Shown here: piece after piece, positions 43,392 through 55,090 of the stretch
Layout of the letters: every line of letters begins with the position of its first letter
How positions within the stretch are numbered: the first letter of the stretch is position 1
Origin: Armigeres subalbatus
Lineage: Eukaryota > Arthropoda > Insecta > Diptera > Culicidae
Assembly: GCF_024139115.2 (NCBI RefSeq)
Contig: NC_085139.1
Location: 137,695,121 to 137,759,120 of the forward strand
Direction of reading: 5' to 3'
DNA: 64,000 bases
The notes under the pieces: generated by a model
Told to the model about the DNA's origin: nothing
The model's input: the letters and a program-made list of their open reading frames with translations, nothing else
Databases searched by the model: none
Translations under genes and position numbers: made by a program

Positions 43392-46297
43392 TTACTGCAC
43401 TCGTTGGTTTTGTTCAAGACGCCACCACCGCTGCAGTTTCGACATGATCTGTTGAGATGCTGTGTTCACCGCATTCCATATAGCTTCTTCCCGGCACATC
43501 CTCTCGACGAGGTTGTCCGGGGTTGTATCCATACCACTAATAAGCAGCATGGTATTGCGTTTCTACCTCGAATCGCGGGCATGCGAACATCACATGCTCT
43601 GCCGATTCTACCTCACCTACACATTCAGGACACTCCGCAGAATCTGCGAAGCCAAACCTGTGTAGGAATTTCTTAAAGCAGCCATGTTCAGACAACACCT
43701 GTGTTAGGTGGAAGTTGACTTGACCATGCTTCCTATCAACCCAGTTGGACACATCTGGAATCAGTCTGTGGGTCCAACGACCTTTGACTGCGGTGTCCCA
43801 TGCTCTTTGCCATTTGAGCAACGAAGCTGCTCTCTTGACACGTCGCACTTGCACCGAGTCCCTTTCGTTGTAGCACTCCACATCCTCCTCTAGGAGTGTG
43901 TCGATCGGCATCATTCCAGCTATAACGCACACCGCCTCATATGATATGGTGCGATATGCGCTCGCGACACGTAAGCACATCAGCCGGTGTACTCTGATCA
44001 ATTTCTTTACATTGTACTCGGCTTTTAGTGCTACGGCCCATGCCGGCACGCCATAACGGATGATAGACAATGCTACGCCAGCTATCAGCCTACGCACTTG
44101 ACTATGCACCGCCGATCTGTTGGACATCATTCGTGATAAAGATTTTATCGCCAATGAAGCCCGCTGACATGCATAATCGACGTGGCTCGTAAAATTGAGC
44201 TTATCATCGATCATCACGCCCAGATGCTTGAGAGACCTCACGGAGTTAACTGTGCAGGTCCCTACTCTTATCCTAGCCTGTTGCAACCGCATGACGGTTA
44301 TGCACTACCACGACTTCCGTCTTGTGGTGTGCAAGGGATACGCGTCAGTAATTGAGCCATTCCTCCACTCTGCTAATCGTGTATGAAGCCTCCAATCTAC
44401 CTCCGTCGAGAGTATCACCTGCTACTTCTCGCATTACGTCCTCCGCGAAGCCTTCTTTCTTCACTCCGGCCGGGAGACTTAGGCGTAATACTCCATCGTA
44501 CATAATATTCCACAGAACCGGTCCGAGGATCGATCCCTGTGGAACACCCGCCTGACACTACGATCGACTTTCGACCGGCATCAGTGTCGTATAACAGCAC
44601 CCTATTCTGAAAATAGCTTTTCAGTATCCTGCACAGGTAATCCGGAACTCTCAATCGGTGCAGGGGAGTCAGCAATTGCTGCCCAGCTAGCATTGTTAAA
44701 CGCGTTTTTACATCAAGTGTAATCAACGCGCAGTACCTAATACCTCTTCTGTTTAAACCTCTCGCTATCTTGGCCGTATCCGTTACCGCTCGAATTGCTT
44801 CGATGGTAGAACGGCCCTTAAGGAAGCCATACTGGTTTGCTAGACCAGCCACCAGCACACTCTGTATAAGCCGACAATCTATTCAGAATGACCCTCTCTA
44901 GCAGCTTTCCAGCTGTGTCGAGTAGGCAAATTGGTCTGTATGCCGAAGGATCCCCGGCTGTTTGCCAGGCTTCGGTAATAGCACCAATTTCTTCGTCCAT
45001 GCATCTCTGGAGGCAGCTCCTGAACATATCTGGATTGGCAAGAATGGCGTGTTTAAGGGCCAGGTTTGGAATACCATCCGGGCCTGGCGCCTTATTGAGC
45101 TTAAGTTTTCTTGCGGCTACGATAAGCTCTTCGTTAGTCACTAGCGGTACCACGTCGACTGACTCGTACGGTGTAGCGGGCCAGTCCGATGGTTCATGTG
45201 TCGGAAACAGTCCCTCTACTATACTGGCTCTGGGGATCTTTCAGGAGATGTGCTATTGGTCCTAGACATCACTATCCTGTATGCATCGCCCCACGGGGTG
45301 TCATTCGCCATCCTGCACAGCTGTTCGAAGCAGGCTCGCTTGCTACATTTTATCTCGTAGTTCGGAGATCTGCTCGCTGTCCGGAATACCCTCGTCTATC
45401 GAGTCGCTCAGCGTCTGTTCTAGCACGTCGCAACCTTCTTTTTTAGCTTTAAGACAGGTTCTACGAAGATCTGCAATCGTGTCAGACCACCAGTACACTG
45501 GTTGTCGATTTCCTGGGGCTGGGTCTTCCTTGGCATCGCCACGTCGCAAGCACGTGTAAGTACTTCCGTCAGGTCGTTACCGCTTAGTCCTGTAGTCCTA
45601 CTCTCCAGCGCAGCGCCGCCACCAACAGCTCTTGATTGAACTGTGACGTGCGCCATCCGGGATCCGTTGCACCACCTCTTCTCGTCGTAGTTCTCCGGGT
45701 ATACTCGACCATAAAACGTACTTCCTGATGGTCGCTAGAAGTTTGACCTCGTGGACCATCCATCTCGGTTCTTCAGTCCATCCTGCGCTGCAGAAGGTGA
45801 CATCGATACATGAATCACCGCTCGGTCCTCTGAATGTTGGCACTTGACCTTCGTTCAGCAGAACTACGTTCAATACCGCTAGTGACTCTAGCGTTAGTAA
45901 ACCGGGAACCCCAGTCCACTGCCCACGCATTGAAGTCACCTGCTACAACTACTGGTTTAAGGCCAGTTAGCTTCGCCGCAAGAATATCAACTACCCTAGT
46001 GTACTGCTCTATACTCCATCTAGGAGGACAGTAGCAGCTACAAAGTAAACACCGTTTACCTTTTGCTATGACGAAACCCTCATCGTTAGGCGAAGATATT
46101 ATCTTCTGGATGGGTAGCGCCCACAAGTCCAGATTCCCACCATACCGGACTTGTCCGCAATCCAGCTGCCGTTTCCAGCAGGGGATGCGGTATGGGTCGG
46201 ACAGCAAGGCAACATCAGCTATACACTCGATAACCGACTGTTGTAGCAGCAGCTGGGCCGCCTCGCAGTGGTTCAAGTTTAGCTGTGTTACTTGCAT
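43392..46297 (-). pseudogene. R1-like ORF2 (APE endonuclease plus reverse transcriptase), frameshifted
   Basis: The start is ATG at 46297: MQVTQLNLNHCEAAQLLLQ, DVALLSDPYRIP, YCPPRWSIEQYTRVVDILA and PVVVAGDFNAWAVDWGSR, then SCIDVTFCSAGW, all endonuclease motifs. The RT has LNKAPGPDGIPNLALK, YRPICLLDTAGKLLERVIL, QYGFLKGRSTIEAIRAV and a degenerate GIDPRTGSVEYY where VPQGSILGPVLWN is expected. The central catalytic YADD box is not readable (about 44400-44300). The C-terminal part reads LKHLGVMIDDKLNFTSHV, IIRYGVPAWAV, CPECVGEVESAEHVMFAC and, after a shift, DNLVERMCREEAIWNAVN to a stop at 43392-43394. At least five shifts or stops make it inactive. Confidence 0.87.
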
Positions 46298-47860
46298 GTC
46301 TGGACCCTTCTAGAGGCCGGACAGGCCTGCGCACTGGTGAGATGCCTGTTGTCTGCCCCGTAGGACAGATCAGGCATCTCGGTGCAGCCTGGCAGGTGCG
46401 AGCCTGGTGGTTTTCGGCTCCGCACCTACGGCACAGCTTACTACGGTCAGGTCCCTTACAGTCATAGGACTTATGACCGTGGCCAAGGCACCTGTAGCAG
46501 GCCTGATTGGGTTGGCTTGTGCCTCAGCGAGCACACCGACCAACCCACCTTCAGTTTTACCTTATCCAGCACCTTCTTGGCCTCAGCCATAGGTACTTGC
46601 GAATGAGGCAACCTGCATTCCCCGCAAAGTTTTGCGTAACCGAATCGCGGATTCCTGGACCTCGACATTACACTGATCCTTCAGTGCGTCTACCAGGTCT
46701 CCGGCTTCGGTTATTTCATCCATGCCCTTGCACTGGATATTCAGGACTGGGCACAGGGCTCTAACCTGGACCCTGTCACCCAGGACCCTCTTCCGTCAAC
46801 TTTTATACTCGGAACTCTTCCGAGTAGCATCCCACTTCAAGACGAGAATCATCTCGCCTTTGCGCGTTCTTCGGATGCAGTTGACATCCCTCCTAGACTA
46901 GAGAGCTTCTCGGTGCTCTCTCATAGTCTTTAGGACTTCAGCGTAGCTTTATCGTCAGCCTTGACAATGATCGCTTCACCTCTATCCTTCCGCTTGCCAC
47001 TCCCACTAGTAGGCGCACCCTTTTCCTCACGGGCTCTTCCCTTCTTGGCGGTGGCTGGATCCTTTCCCTTGGTCGCACTCCTTGCGACCTGCTGGCAACT
47101 TCTTTTCTCCTTTTTAGGATTCACTACCTTTGTCCATGGTAGATCTTCCTCCCGGCGGTCCCTCTGGTATCTTCCTAGGTGGAGGTACCATTTTCCTCTC
47201 GGTCTCTACTCGGACCTTTTCTGCGGTCCGTGCCGAGGCTTTATTAGCTACTTTCAGGTCCGCCTCCTGCGTGACCCTACTAAGCTTAGGAGTTGCTCCG
47301 CTGTTAGCCATACGCCGTTTAAGTTCTGCAGTCTGGCTCTCCGCCAGCTGCTTCCCTTCTGCAAGGAGCCGAATCTTCGATTCGGCCTCCTTCGAGGCCT
47401 TCTTGGCTTGGCTAACCGCCAATTCCTTTTCTTCAGTAAGAAGACGGATCTTGTGCTCCGCCTCCTTACTGGCTTCCAGCAAGGACTTCCACTCCGACTT
47501 CGCCTCCACGACTAGAGCGCAGAGGGTTAGTACGGCCTGTTTTAAGTCCTTACTATAATTCACTCGGTTGTCCAGGAAGGACATGATTACGTCCGAAACG
47601 TCCGTAATCACCTCCATCGTCTGGACTCCATCCTCACCGTGGTTAGTCATCACCGAGTTAATGACTTTGGTCAGAGTGGGGCCGTCCATCTTAACATCCA
47701 CCGGCACCTCTTCCGACCCACCACGTGCTCCGCCATCGCCTCCCCGGCGATCTTTGGGGTGACCGATCAAGGCCACTGCGCCTGGCGAAAGGGTTCTCCT
47801 TGTCGCCATTCGCCTCACCTCCTTCCTTCGTCGTTTTGAAATTTTTAATGGGAAACTCAT
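46230..47860 (-). pseudogene. R1-like ORF1 (gag-type, zinc knuckles), frameshifted
   Basis: ATG at 47860 starts MSFPLKISKRRRKEVRRMA. A charged, coiled-coil-like middle follows (LLTEEKELAVSQAKKASKEA and a repeat of KEAESKIRLLAEGKQLAES), then basic low-complexity sequence. Frameshifts occur near 47115, 46930 and 46800. The C-terminal zinc knuckles read CYRCLGHGHKSYDC, CRRCGAENHQARTC and CLICPTGQ near 46500-46350. This is the gag-like RNA-binding protein usual for R1/I-group LINEs. Its 3' end overlaps the start of ORF2 by about 70 bases. Confidence 0.83.
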
Positions 47861-48290
47861 GTTTGTTGGGTCCCCTTGCGGCTGCTGTCGAATCCTGTTG
47901 GTGTAGTCGCCTTCGCGATCCCATGGTTATCTATACATACCTTGCGGCATGCAGGGAGGCCATGCGTTGACACTTTCGTGTTCAGAGCCAGATCAGCGCT
48001 AGTCAGGAAGGAGCATCTGAGCCTACTCCCACTCAGCTACCAGCTGAGCCACAGGATTGTACCGCGTGCCACAAGGCCTGCCACGGTTTTAGGGGACGGA
48101 AGACAGCCTGGCCATTAGCCCATTCGCCGTTTCAGGTCGGTGTCACCCGGCCTTACTAAGAGAATAGAATAACCAGACTACCAGCCCTTGCGTTCACAAT
48201 ATCTCAATATCCAAAACAAGACCAATAACATGCAACCAGTATACCATAATCAGGATCTTACTGGGATCAATCCTGATGTGCCAATGGCAC

Positions 48291-48303
48291 TCCACTGGTG
48301 TGT
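48291..48303 (+). repeat. Right target-site duplication of R1-like LINE
   Basis: TCCACTGGTGTGT. The host LINE frame continues directly: PLVCRLEQVCGDDLLVAYADD. Confidence 0.93.
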
Positions 48304-49515
48304 AGGCTTGAGCAAGTGTGTGGGGATGATCTGCTCGTTGCCTACGCCGACGACATCAGCGTCACCGTGGCAGATCGAGGCGATGAGGGAAGTTTTTCGT
48401 CGTTTTGGTCTTGCCGCCGGCGCGAGACTGAATTTGCGCAAAACAGTTGCGGTAAATGTTGGGTTTTGCGAAGGGAATATGTTTGAAACCCAGTGGCTAC
48501 AAACTACTCATGTAGTCAAAATTTTGGGTATTTCCTTCGCAAACTCAATACGCTTGATGACATCGATGAATTGGAACGCGATGGTGGGAAAGTTTGCGCA
48601 ACAAATGTGGCTACAATCTTTGCGTAAGCTTACACTGCACCAGAAGGTAATCACGCTGAATACGTTCGGCACGTCGAAATTGTGGTACCTCTCTTCGGTG
48701 CTGCCTCCGCTTGGCGTGCATACAGCAAAAATCACATCGACGATGGGATCTTTCCTATGGAGAGGAATAGTCGCCCGCGTTCCCATTATGCAACTTGTTC
48801 CGGAAGAAGGACCACGGTGGCTTAGGCTTACAAGTCCCAGCACTGAAAGCAAAGAGTCTTGCAGTAAATAGACACATAACAGAGATCGATTCCATTCCTC
48901 ACTATAAATCCTTTATTCTCCACACAAATCCTCGCCCAGCAACTCAATAGACAATCCCTGACATCAAATCAATCCTTTCGAACTTATCCCACATTCCTCG
49001 CCAAATCTTACACAACCCTCGGCCGATCAAATCCACCAGCATTTCGTGCTGCAAACTGAGCTACCAAAGGTAGAACGCAACAGTCCGGCAGTTGACTGGC
49101 CACGCGCTTGGCGCAATATACGCATGAAAGAGCTATCATCAGCTGGCAACGTACACAACTCTATCTTTTCGTGAACGGGAAAATTGAGCACCGTAAACTG
49201 CTACACGTGATGCAATTAGCAGCTGACGAGAACTGCCAGCACTGTGGCTACCCCGAAACACTTCAACACAAGTTTTCTTCCTGTGCTCGTGTCGGCCCGG
49301 CATGGACGGTCCTGCAGCAGAAGCTGGCGGAAGTAATGGATGGATGGAGACGACTTTCGTTTGAAGACCTCGCGAAGCCCGCTTTGCCAGGCATACAAAG
49401 AGCAGCTCGTGTACAAATTCTAAAACTTCTAATTTATTACATCTGCTACGTTAATCTTTGTAATGGAAGAATTGATGTAAACGCTTTAGAGTTTGAACTA
49501 ACTGTAGATTTTTGA
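48304..49515 (+). pseudogene. L1-like ORF2, RT active site to C-terminus
   Basis: The reading continues from 42942 with RLEQVCGDDLLVAYADDISV (catalytic AYADD), then REVFRRFGLAAGARLNLRK, VVKILGISFANSI, SLRKLTLHQKVITLNTF and SKLWYLSSVLPPLGV. After several shifts comes the tail with CQHCGYPETLQHKFSSCARV, a CCHC-type motif, and FEDLAKPALPGIQRAARVQ, ending at a stop at 49513-49515. Frameshifts lie near 48320, 48800 and 49130. The YADD box itself is intact. Confidence 0.85.
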
Positions 49516-49875
49516 ATTTGAAACAGCATCATAAAAACTAACATTTTTTTTTTCATATAAGAGCCCGCCGCTAACCCCCACACCAAAAAGCTCTGTTATG
49601 AGCCCCCTGGTAGTGGACTCATCAGAAAAATTAAGACAAAACACAAAACATATAATAAGATGGTGTGTGTAAGTTAGCGATGAAAACAAAATATTCCATT
49701 TAATAAATTAATAAACAAGGGATTCCCAGTGGAAATTTGTTCCTTTGAAGGGATCCCAGATTCGGAAAAACAAAAAAAAAAAGTTGGCTAATTTACCTTT
49801 TATACATTAACATTAATTTTGTAGAGTGATAATTCATAATTAAATAATGTTATATTATCTGGCTGTTGATACCGT

Positions 49876-52830
49876 TTAATTTAAAAAGACATTGATTTTG
49901 GATTTATAGTGATGTTTCAATCTGGTTTTAAAGAAAACTCGATTGTTGAGAGATTTTAATTGTTCTGGAATTTTATTATACACAGAAGGACCATAGAAGG
50001 ATATTCGAGATTGCCCTAGTTTAGTTATTGCTCTAGATCTTAGTAAATTATTTGCATGTCTGGTGTTATGTTCATGAGTTCGTGGGGTAAAACAAGGTTG
50101 TGATGCATATCCGAATTATGAATTAAATCATAAATAAACAAGCATGATTGTAACTCACATAAACCTCTTAATGGAAGTATGTTGTGCGAGAAACCAGTGT
50201 ACACTTGAGAAGTTGAGTACAACAATGGTAATGAATACATTATTTTTAAACACCTATTCTGTAAAACTTGAAGTTTTTAGTTTTGATTTGCATGAATGGC
50301 TCCAGACTATAATAAGGTATTGAAAATGAGTGTGTATGCATCCAAAGTAAAATTTGAGAAGTGCATGACGAGGGACAAATTGCCTTACTCGGTACATAAT
50401 ACCACACAATGAAGAAATTTTTCTTTGAACATTGTCTATATGGTTGCCCCAAGAAAGTATTGGGTCAAACGTCAAACCTAGATATTTAAATTGGGTGACT
50501 TCTTCGATCACTGTTTGCTCAATAAATGGATTCGAATGTGAGGGGATTTTTTTTCTAGGAGAGTGAAACAACATATATTTTGTCTTCGACAAATTTAAGG
50601 ACAACAAATTTGTGTTAAAATAACTCAATAGGATTCTTAAATCATTGTTCATACTAACAATAATAGCCGGAGTGATGTGATTTGGATAGAATATAGAAGT
50701 ATCGTCCGCAAATAATCTGGGTATTCCTTCCAGGGGCAAGTTACCGAGATCATTTATATAAATTAGAAACAAGAGAGGTCCAATATTACTGCCTTGAGGC
50801 ACACCAATGTTGCAAGTACATAATGAACTTCGTGTTTCTTCTATGGCCACATATTGTTGTCTATCAGATAGATAACTGCGGATAATGTTGTTTGCTACCC
50901 CACGAATTCCATATAGTTCCAACTTTTGCAGAAGTATGCCATGATTCAACGTGTCAAAGGCTTTTTTGAGGTCAATAAATAAGCCACCAACCGTACATTT
51001 ACTTTCAATTTTTCCGACCAGAAAATCAACGAGTTCAACTATCGCTGTTGTTGTACTGCACCCCTTTCTAAACCCGTATTGATATTTATAAAAAATATTA
51101 TGTTTATTTATACAGCTAACTAATCTGTTTACTAACAGTTTTTCAAAACCTTACTAAAACGGATAGGGTAGAAATTGGCCTGAAATTAGTAGGATCGGAT
51201 GAATCTCCCGATTTGAATACAGGTGTCACTTTGCTACTTTAAGACACTGTGGATAAATTCCTTTGTACCAAAATTCTGATTAAAAGATATGTTAAAATAT
51301 TCGCAAACTTAATTGCATTATTTTTTATGACTGTGGTAGGAAAATTATCTGGGCCACAACTTTTATTTGCATCCAATTCGTTTATGATTACCATAACTTC
51401 AATTTCATTAGCAGGTCTCAGAAAAATGGAATGATTCAATCGATTTATGCAAGCAAAGGGATTTGAGTTACTCTTAGGTATGATATTGGCGAGATTAATT
51501 CCAATTTTAGAGAAGAAATTATTAAATGTTTCACATATTTCAGAATTGTTAGATAATCTAAGACCATTGATCTTAAGCTCAAAACGCGTCATAGGCTTAG
51601 ACCGTCCCATAATCTGGTTTATATTTTTCCACAATTTGCCATTGCAAGTGCAATTCAACAATTTTTATTAATAGTTAGTGTTACATTGAAATTTGAAATT
51701 ATCAGCCTTTTTAGACGCATAGTTCAGTGAGGATTTTAAATGTTCATTCTGCGGATCATGCTTTACCTTTTCAAGTATTTTTGTTTTAGTTTAATCCATT
51801 GCCACGCGTGATAATTTAGCCAAGGACTGTGAGTTGATTTAGCTTTTATATTTATACTTTTAGTCTTAGTGCATTGTTCTAGTAAATTGTTGTATGCATT
51901 TACAATAGTGGTGATGGAAGAGTTTACATCATTATTACAGCTAAAACCACTTAGAAACTGTGAATACATTTCATGCAGTTTATTTCTATCAATTATTTTT
52001 ATTTTCAAATCCATTTGCGTTTTTGGCTGGTGAAGTACAAAAGAAGATACAATTTGAAGATGATCACTTACATCTGTGTAAATAGTATCATTTCTAATGT
52101 TTCCCAGATCTTCATTTCTGCATATAAAATGATCCAAAATGTTATTACTAATTGGACGTGTTACATAAGAATTTGAACAAATATAATTATACGATTCCAA
52201 TAAATTTTTGTAACGAACAACAACATTATTACTGGATAAATTTATAGGAATATTCATATCACCAGCAAAAAAACGAGGACGTTTATTTTGAACGGACAAA
52301 ACATATTCTAATTCATCAAAGAAACGATTAATATCAAACGATGGTGGTCGATATAAACCAACGATTTCGTATGACAATGAATTTCTGACAATTTCTACAT
52401 CAATAAGATGAAATCCATCAACAGCGACATTTTTTGAAACATTAAAGCCCAAGCCTTCTCTGATATAAACAGCAAGACCGCCAGACGATGTATCCCGGCA
52501 AGAAAATATAGAATTGTATCCTGGTATTTCATATAGTACACTATTAGCAGTTTTTATCCACGTTTCACTGATAACTAGTACATCTATGGAGACTTTGAGG
52601 TTATCCAGAAATAAGGGAATATTATCAAACTTAAGCAAATCGTTCATCCCTCTTATGTTCCATTGTGCTATTCTTAAACAGGCGTTACTGTTTCCAACAT
52701 AATTTGTATTAAAGTCTTCAAGACAATCATTTGGTAAAGGAGTATTTCTTAGTAAGAAATTCTTACTGGTGATTTACTACTATAACGGCTGATAAGATCA
52801 TACATGTATTCTCTATTTACTACTGTTTCA
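49876..52830 (-). pseudogene. CR1-like ORF2 (APE endonuclease plus RT), several frameshifts
   Basis: The open frame overlaps the end of ORF1 and reaches CLRIAQWNIRGMNDLLKFD, the endonuclease start. It continues SIDVLVISETWIKTANSVL, RDTSSGGLAVYIREGL, RPRFFAGDMNIPIN and VSDHLQIVSSF. After a break near 51760 the linker reads LLNCTCNGKLWKNINQIMG and SCGPDNFPTTVIKN. The RT continues FKSGDSSDPTNFRPIST, then stops and shifts (51200-50950), then SYLSDRQQYVAIEET, GVPQGSNIGPLLFLIYIND and RLFADDTSIFY with FADD intact. The C-terminus FYGPSVYNKIPEQLKSLNN ends at a stop near 49876. Confidence 0.85.
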
Positions 52831-53766
52831 GGTTTGGAGTGTTCGTGCTTTTTCACTAAAATTTTTCCACTTCTGTTAGCCCAAACGTACTTAATTCCTA
52901 GTTTTTCTTGACACGCTCGCATTTCATTCAATAAAGCTAGGGACAATGGAGTCAACTCATCACGCATTGTAACTATAGTCGATCTACCATTAACAACGCA
53001 ATTTGCATTCACTGAAGAAGAGAGCAGTTTGCCAAAATTTCTCTTTTTCGTAAAGACCATTTCTTTTGTTGTACTGTCCTTGAAAGTCACGCGAATTGGA
53101 ATCAAGGAGTTGTTAGTTTTACTCTTCCCACCTAATCTTTCAGCTGACGAAATTGCATCATCGCCAATGCGCAATCCATAACAAGCAATCACTTTATTTA
53201 TTATTTCTAGAGTATTTTCTCCTGGAAGGTATGGCATACCAAGAACTATTGCATTGTTGCGATTTACCAGACGATCGTTTTGATCGACATTGTATTCCAG
53301 TTTATCAACGATTTTAGACATACCATGCTGTGTTTGCTTCAATCTACTGATTTCTTGTTTTAACTCTTCATTCTCTTTCTTCAAATCCTGAAAGTCAGAC
53401 ATAATTGAGTCAAATTTACTGGAAAGAAACTCTTGTGATTTTTCTATTGCTGCAGTGATATGCTGGACTTCACTCCTGACATTCTTAATTTCTCGGGAAA
53501 CAGCAGCTGCTACTGCTCCTTAGCTCAACAGATAGCATATTTACTATAGAGGCTTTTTGATTTTGCATTTCTAAAATTCGTTGGTAGATTCGGGAACAAT
53601 CATTTGAACAGAAGTACAATTTATCCTTCATGCGTCGAACTGCATTTCCAATAATATTCCGACATTTATAATGTGCATCGGAAAAACAGTACATGCAAGT
53701 AATTAACTTACTAGAATCATTTTCCGCTTTCTGACATTCAACACATATAGTAAAATCTTTTTCCAT
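52749..53766 (-). pseudogene. CR1-like ORF1 with PHD-like zinc finger, one frameshift
   Basis: ATG at 53766 starts MEKDFTICVECQKAENDSSK. Cysteines and a histidine follow in a PHD-like pattern (CVEC, CMYCFSDAHYKC, YFCSNDC). One shift near 53518 (after SVELRSS) restores AAAVSREIKNVRSEVQ, then a coiled-coil-like MSDFQDLKKENEELKQEIS. Next is a domain with NAIVLGMPYLPGENTLEII and RVTFKDSTTKEMVFTKKR, as in LINE ORF1 RNA-binding proteins, and near the end YVWANRSGKILVKK. The stop is at 52749. Apart from one shift it is intact. Confidence 0.85.
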
Positions 53767-53996
53767 TGGTTAAAATTTAAAACAGCTCTATTGAATCCAA
53801 AATCAAATGTCAAATTTATAAAATAACAAGCTAAAATAAAAAAAGAAAAAAAATAAATAAATAAATAAAAAGCTTTACACACACCAAGCCAACAAAAACA
53901 TTCAATAATTTGCAATGTAGTGTAATTTGAGTTGAATAAATTATAATAAAGTTTAGGTACAAAATTAAAATTAAATTATTGATATTAATAGTATAT

Positions 53997-55090
53997 ACAA
54001 TTCAAAATTTTAAAATTTCAAAATTTCAAAACTTCAAAATTTCAAAATTTCAAAATTTTAAAATTTCGAAACTTCAAAATTTCAAAATTTCAAAATTTCA
54101 AAATTTCAAAATTTCAAAATTTCAAAATTTCAAAATTTCAAAATTTCAAAATTTCAAAAATTCACAATATCAAAATATTAAAATATCAAAATTTCAAAAT
54201 TTCAAAATTTCAAAATTTCAAAATTTCACAATTTCAAAATTTCAAAATATCAAATTTCAAAATTTCAAATTTCAAAATTTCAAAATTTCAAAATTTCAAA
54301 ATTTCAAAATTTCAAAAATTTCAAACTCAAAATTTCAAAATTCTCAAAATTTCAAAATTTCAAAATTTCAATTTCAGTTTCAAAATTTCAAATTTCAAAA
54401 TTTCAAATTTCAAAATTCAAAATTTCAAAATTTCAAAATTTCAAAATTCAAAATTTCAAAATTTCAAAATTTCAAAATTTCAAAATTTCAAAATTTCAAA
54501 ATTTCTGTTTCAAGGGTTCAAAATTTCAATTTCAATTTCAAAAATTTCAAAATTTCAAAATTTTCAGGGTTTCAAAATTTCAAAATTTCAGGGTTAATTT
54601 CAAAATTTCAAAATTTCAAAATTTCAGGGTTTCAAAATTTCAAAATTTCAAAATTTCAAATTTCAAAATTCAAAATTTCAAAATTTCAAAATTTCAAATT
54701 TCAAAATTAAAATTCAAAATTGTCAAATTAAAATTTTACTGCACTTTCAAATTTCAAAATTTCAAAAATTTCAAAATGTCAAAAATTTTAAAATTTCAAA
54801 ATTTCAAAATTTCAAAATTTCAAAATTTCAAAATTTCAAAATTTCAAAATTTTAAAATTTTAAAATTTTAAAATTTAATTTAAAATTTTAATTTTAATAA
54901 TTTTTGGAATTTTAAAAGTTTAAAATTTTTGAAATTTTGAAATTTTGAAATTTCTAAATTTTTAAATTTCAAAATTTGAAAATTTTAAGGTTTAAAAATT
55001 TAAGAATTTAAAAATTTAAAAATTTAAAAATTTAAAAATTTACGGGTATAAAAATTTAAAAATTAAAGAGATTAAAAATTTAACAATTAG
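53997..55090. repeat. AAAATTTC octamer tract, about 1.1 kb
   Basis: Nearly pure 'aaaatttc' octamers run from 53997 to about 54850, with a few inserted words ('agggtt', 'tctgtttcaaggg'). They shift to 'aaaattta' and 'aaaatttt' variants to 55090. The 243-residue KFQNFKIS frame is an artefact of the repeat. Confidence 0.96.

Larger units (their letters stand above)
42944..48290 (-). mobile_element. R1-like LINE, full-length insertion
   Basis: The 5.35-kb element is bounded by a 13-base duplication. Its 3' end is the T run at about 42943-42952, read as poly(A) on the minus strand. It encodes a gag-like ORF1 and an endonuclease/RT ORF2, with a 5' UTR at about 47861-48290 and a 3' UTR at 42953-43391. 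The R1 group is assigned from the ORF2 start QVTQLNLNHCEAAQ, the CCHC gag and the C-terminal CPECVGEVESAEHVMFAC motif. Although R1 itself targets rDNA, this insertion is in another LINE, so it is a dispersed relative or off-target. Confidence 0.88.
37353..49540 (+). mobile_element. L1-like LINE interrupted by two later insertions
   Basis: The host LINE comprises 37353-39747, 42235-42943 and 48304-49540, about 4.3 kb in all, with a 5' UTR, ORF1 and ORF2. The L1/Tx1 assignment rests on an ORF1 with a CxxC zinc-knuckle-like segment, an APE-type endonuclease, and an RT with VRQGDPLS and AYADD boxes. Reading frames and motif order resume across both insertions. The RT part also has an internal deletion near 42440. 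It is the oldest layer of this nest. Confidence 0.82.
49545..53900 (-). mobile_element. CR1-like LINE, nearly full length
   Basis: Two overlapping ORFs run on the minus strand. The 3' UTR (49545-49875) ends in an A run, seen as T's at 49545-49555. The 5' boundary is not sharp and lies near 53900. The CR1 group (including Crack/Daphne relatives) is inferred from an ORF1 with an N-terminal PHD-like zinc finger and from ORF2 blocks NIGPLLFLIYINDL and FADDTSIFY. It abuts the 3' end of the L1-like LINE; no target duplication could be defined. Confidence 0.82.

Noticed and set aside
46961..47558. Plus-strand frames opposite the R1-like ORF1
   Set aside because: They are antisense shadows. The minus strand reads a coherent gag-like protein with zinc knuckles.
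53979..54710. 243-residue KFQNFKIS repeat frame
   Set aside because: It is a direct read of the AAAATTTC octamer tract.
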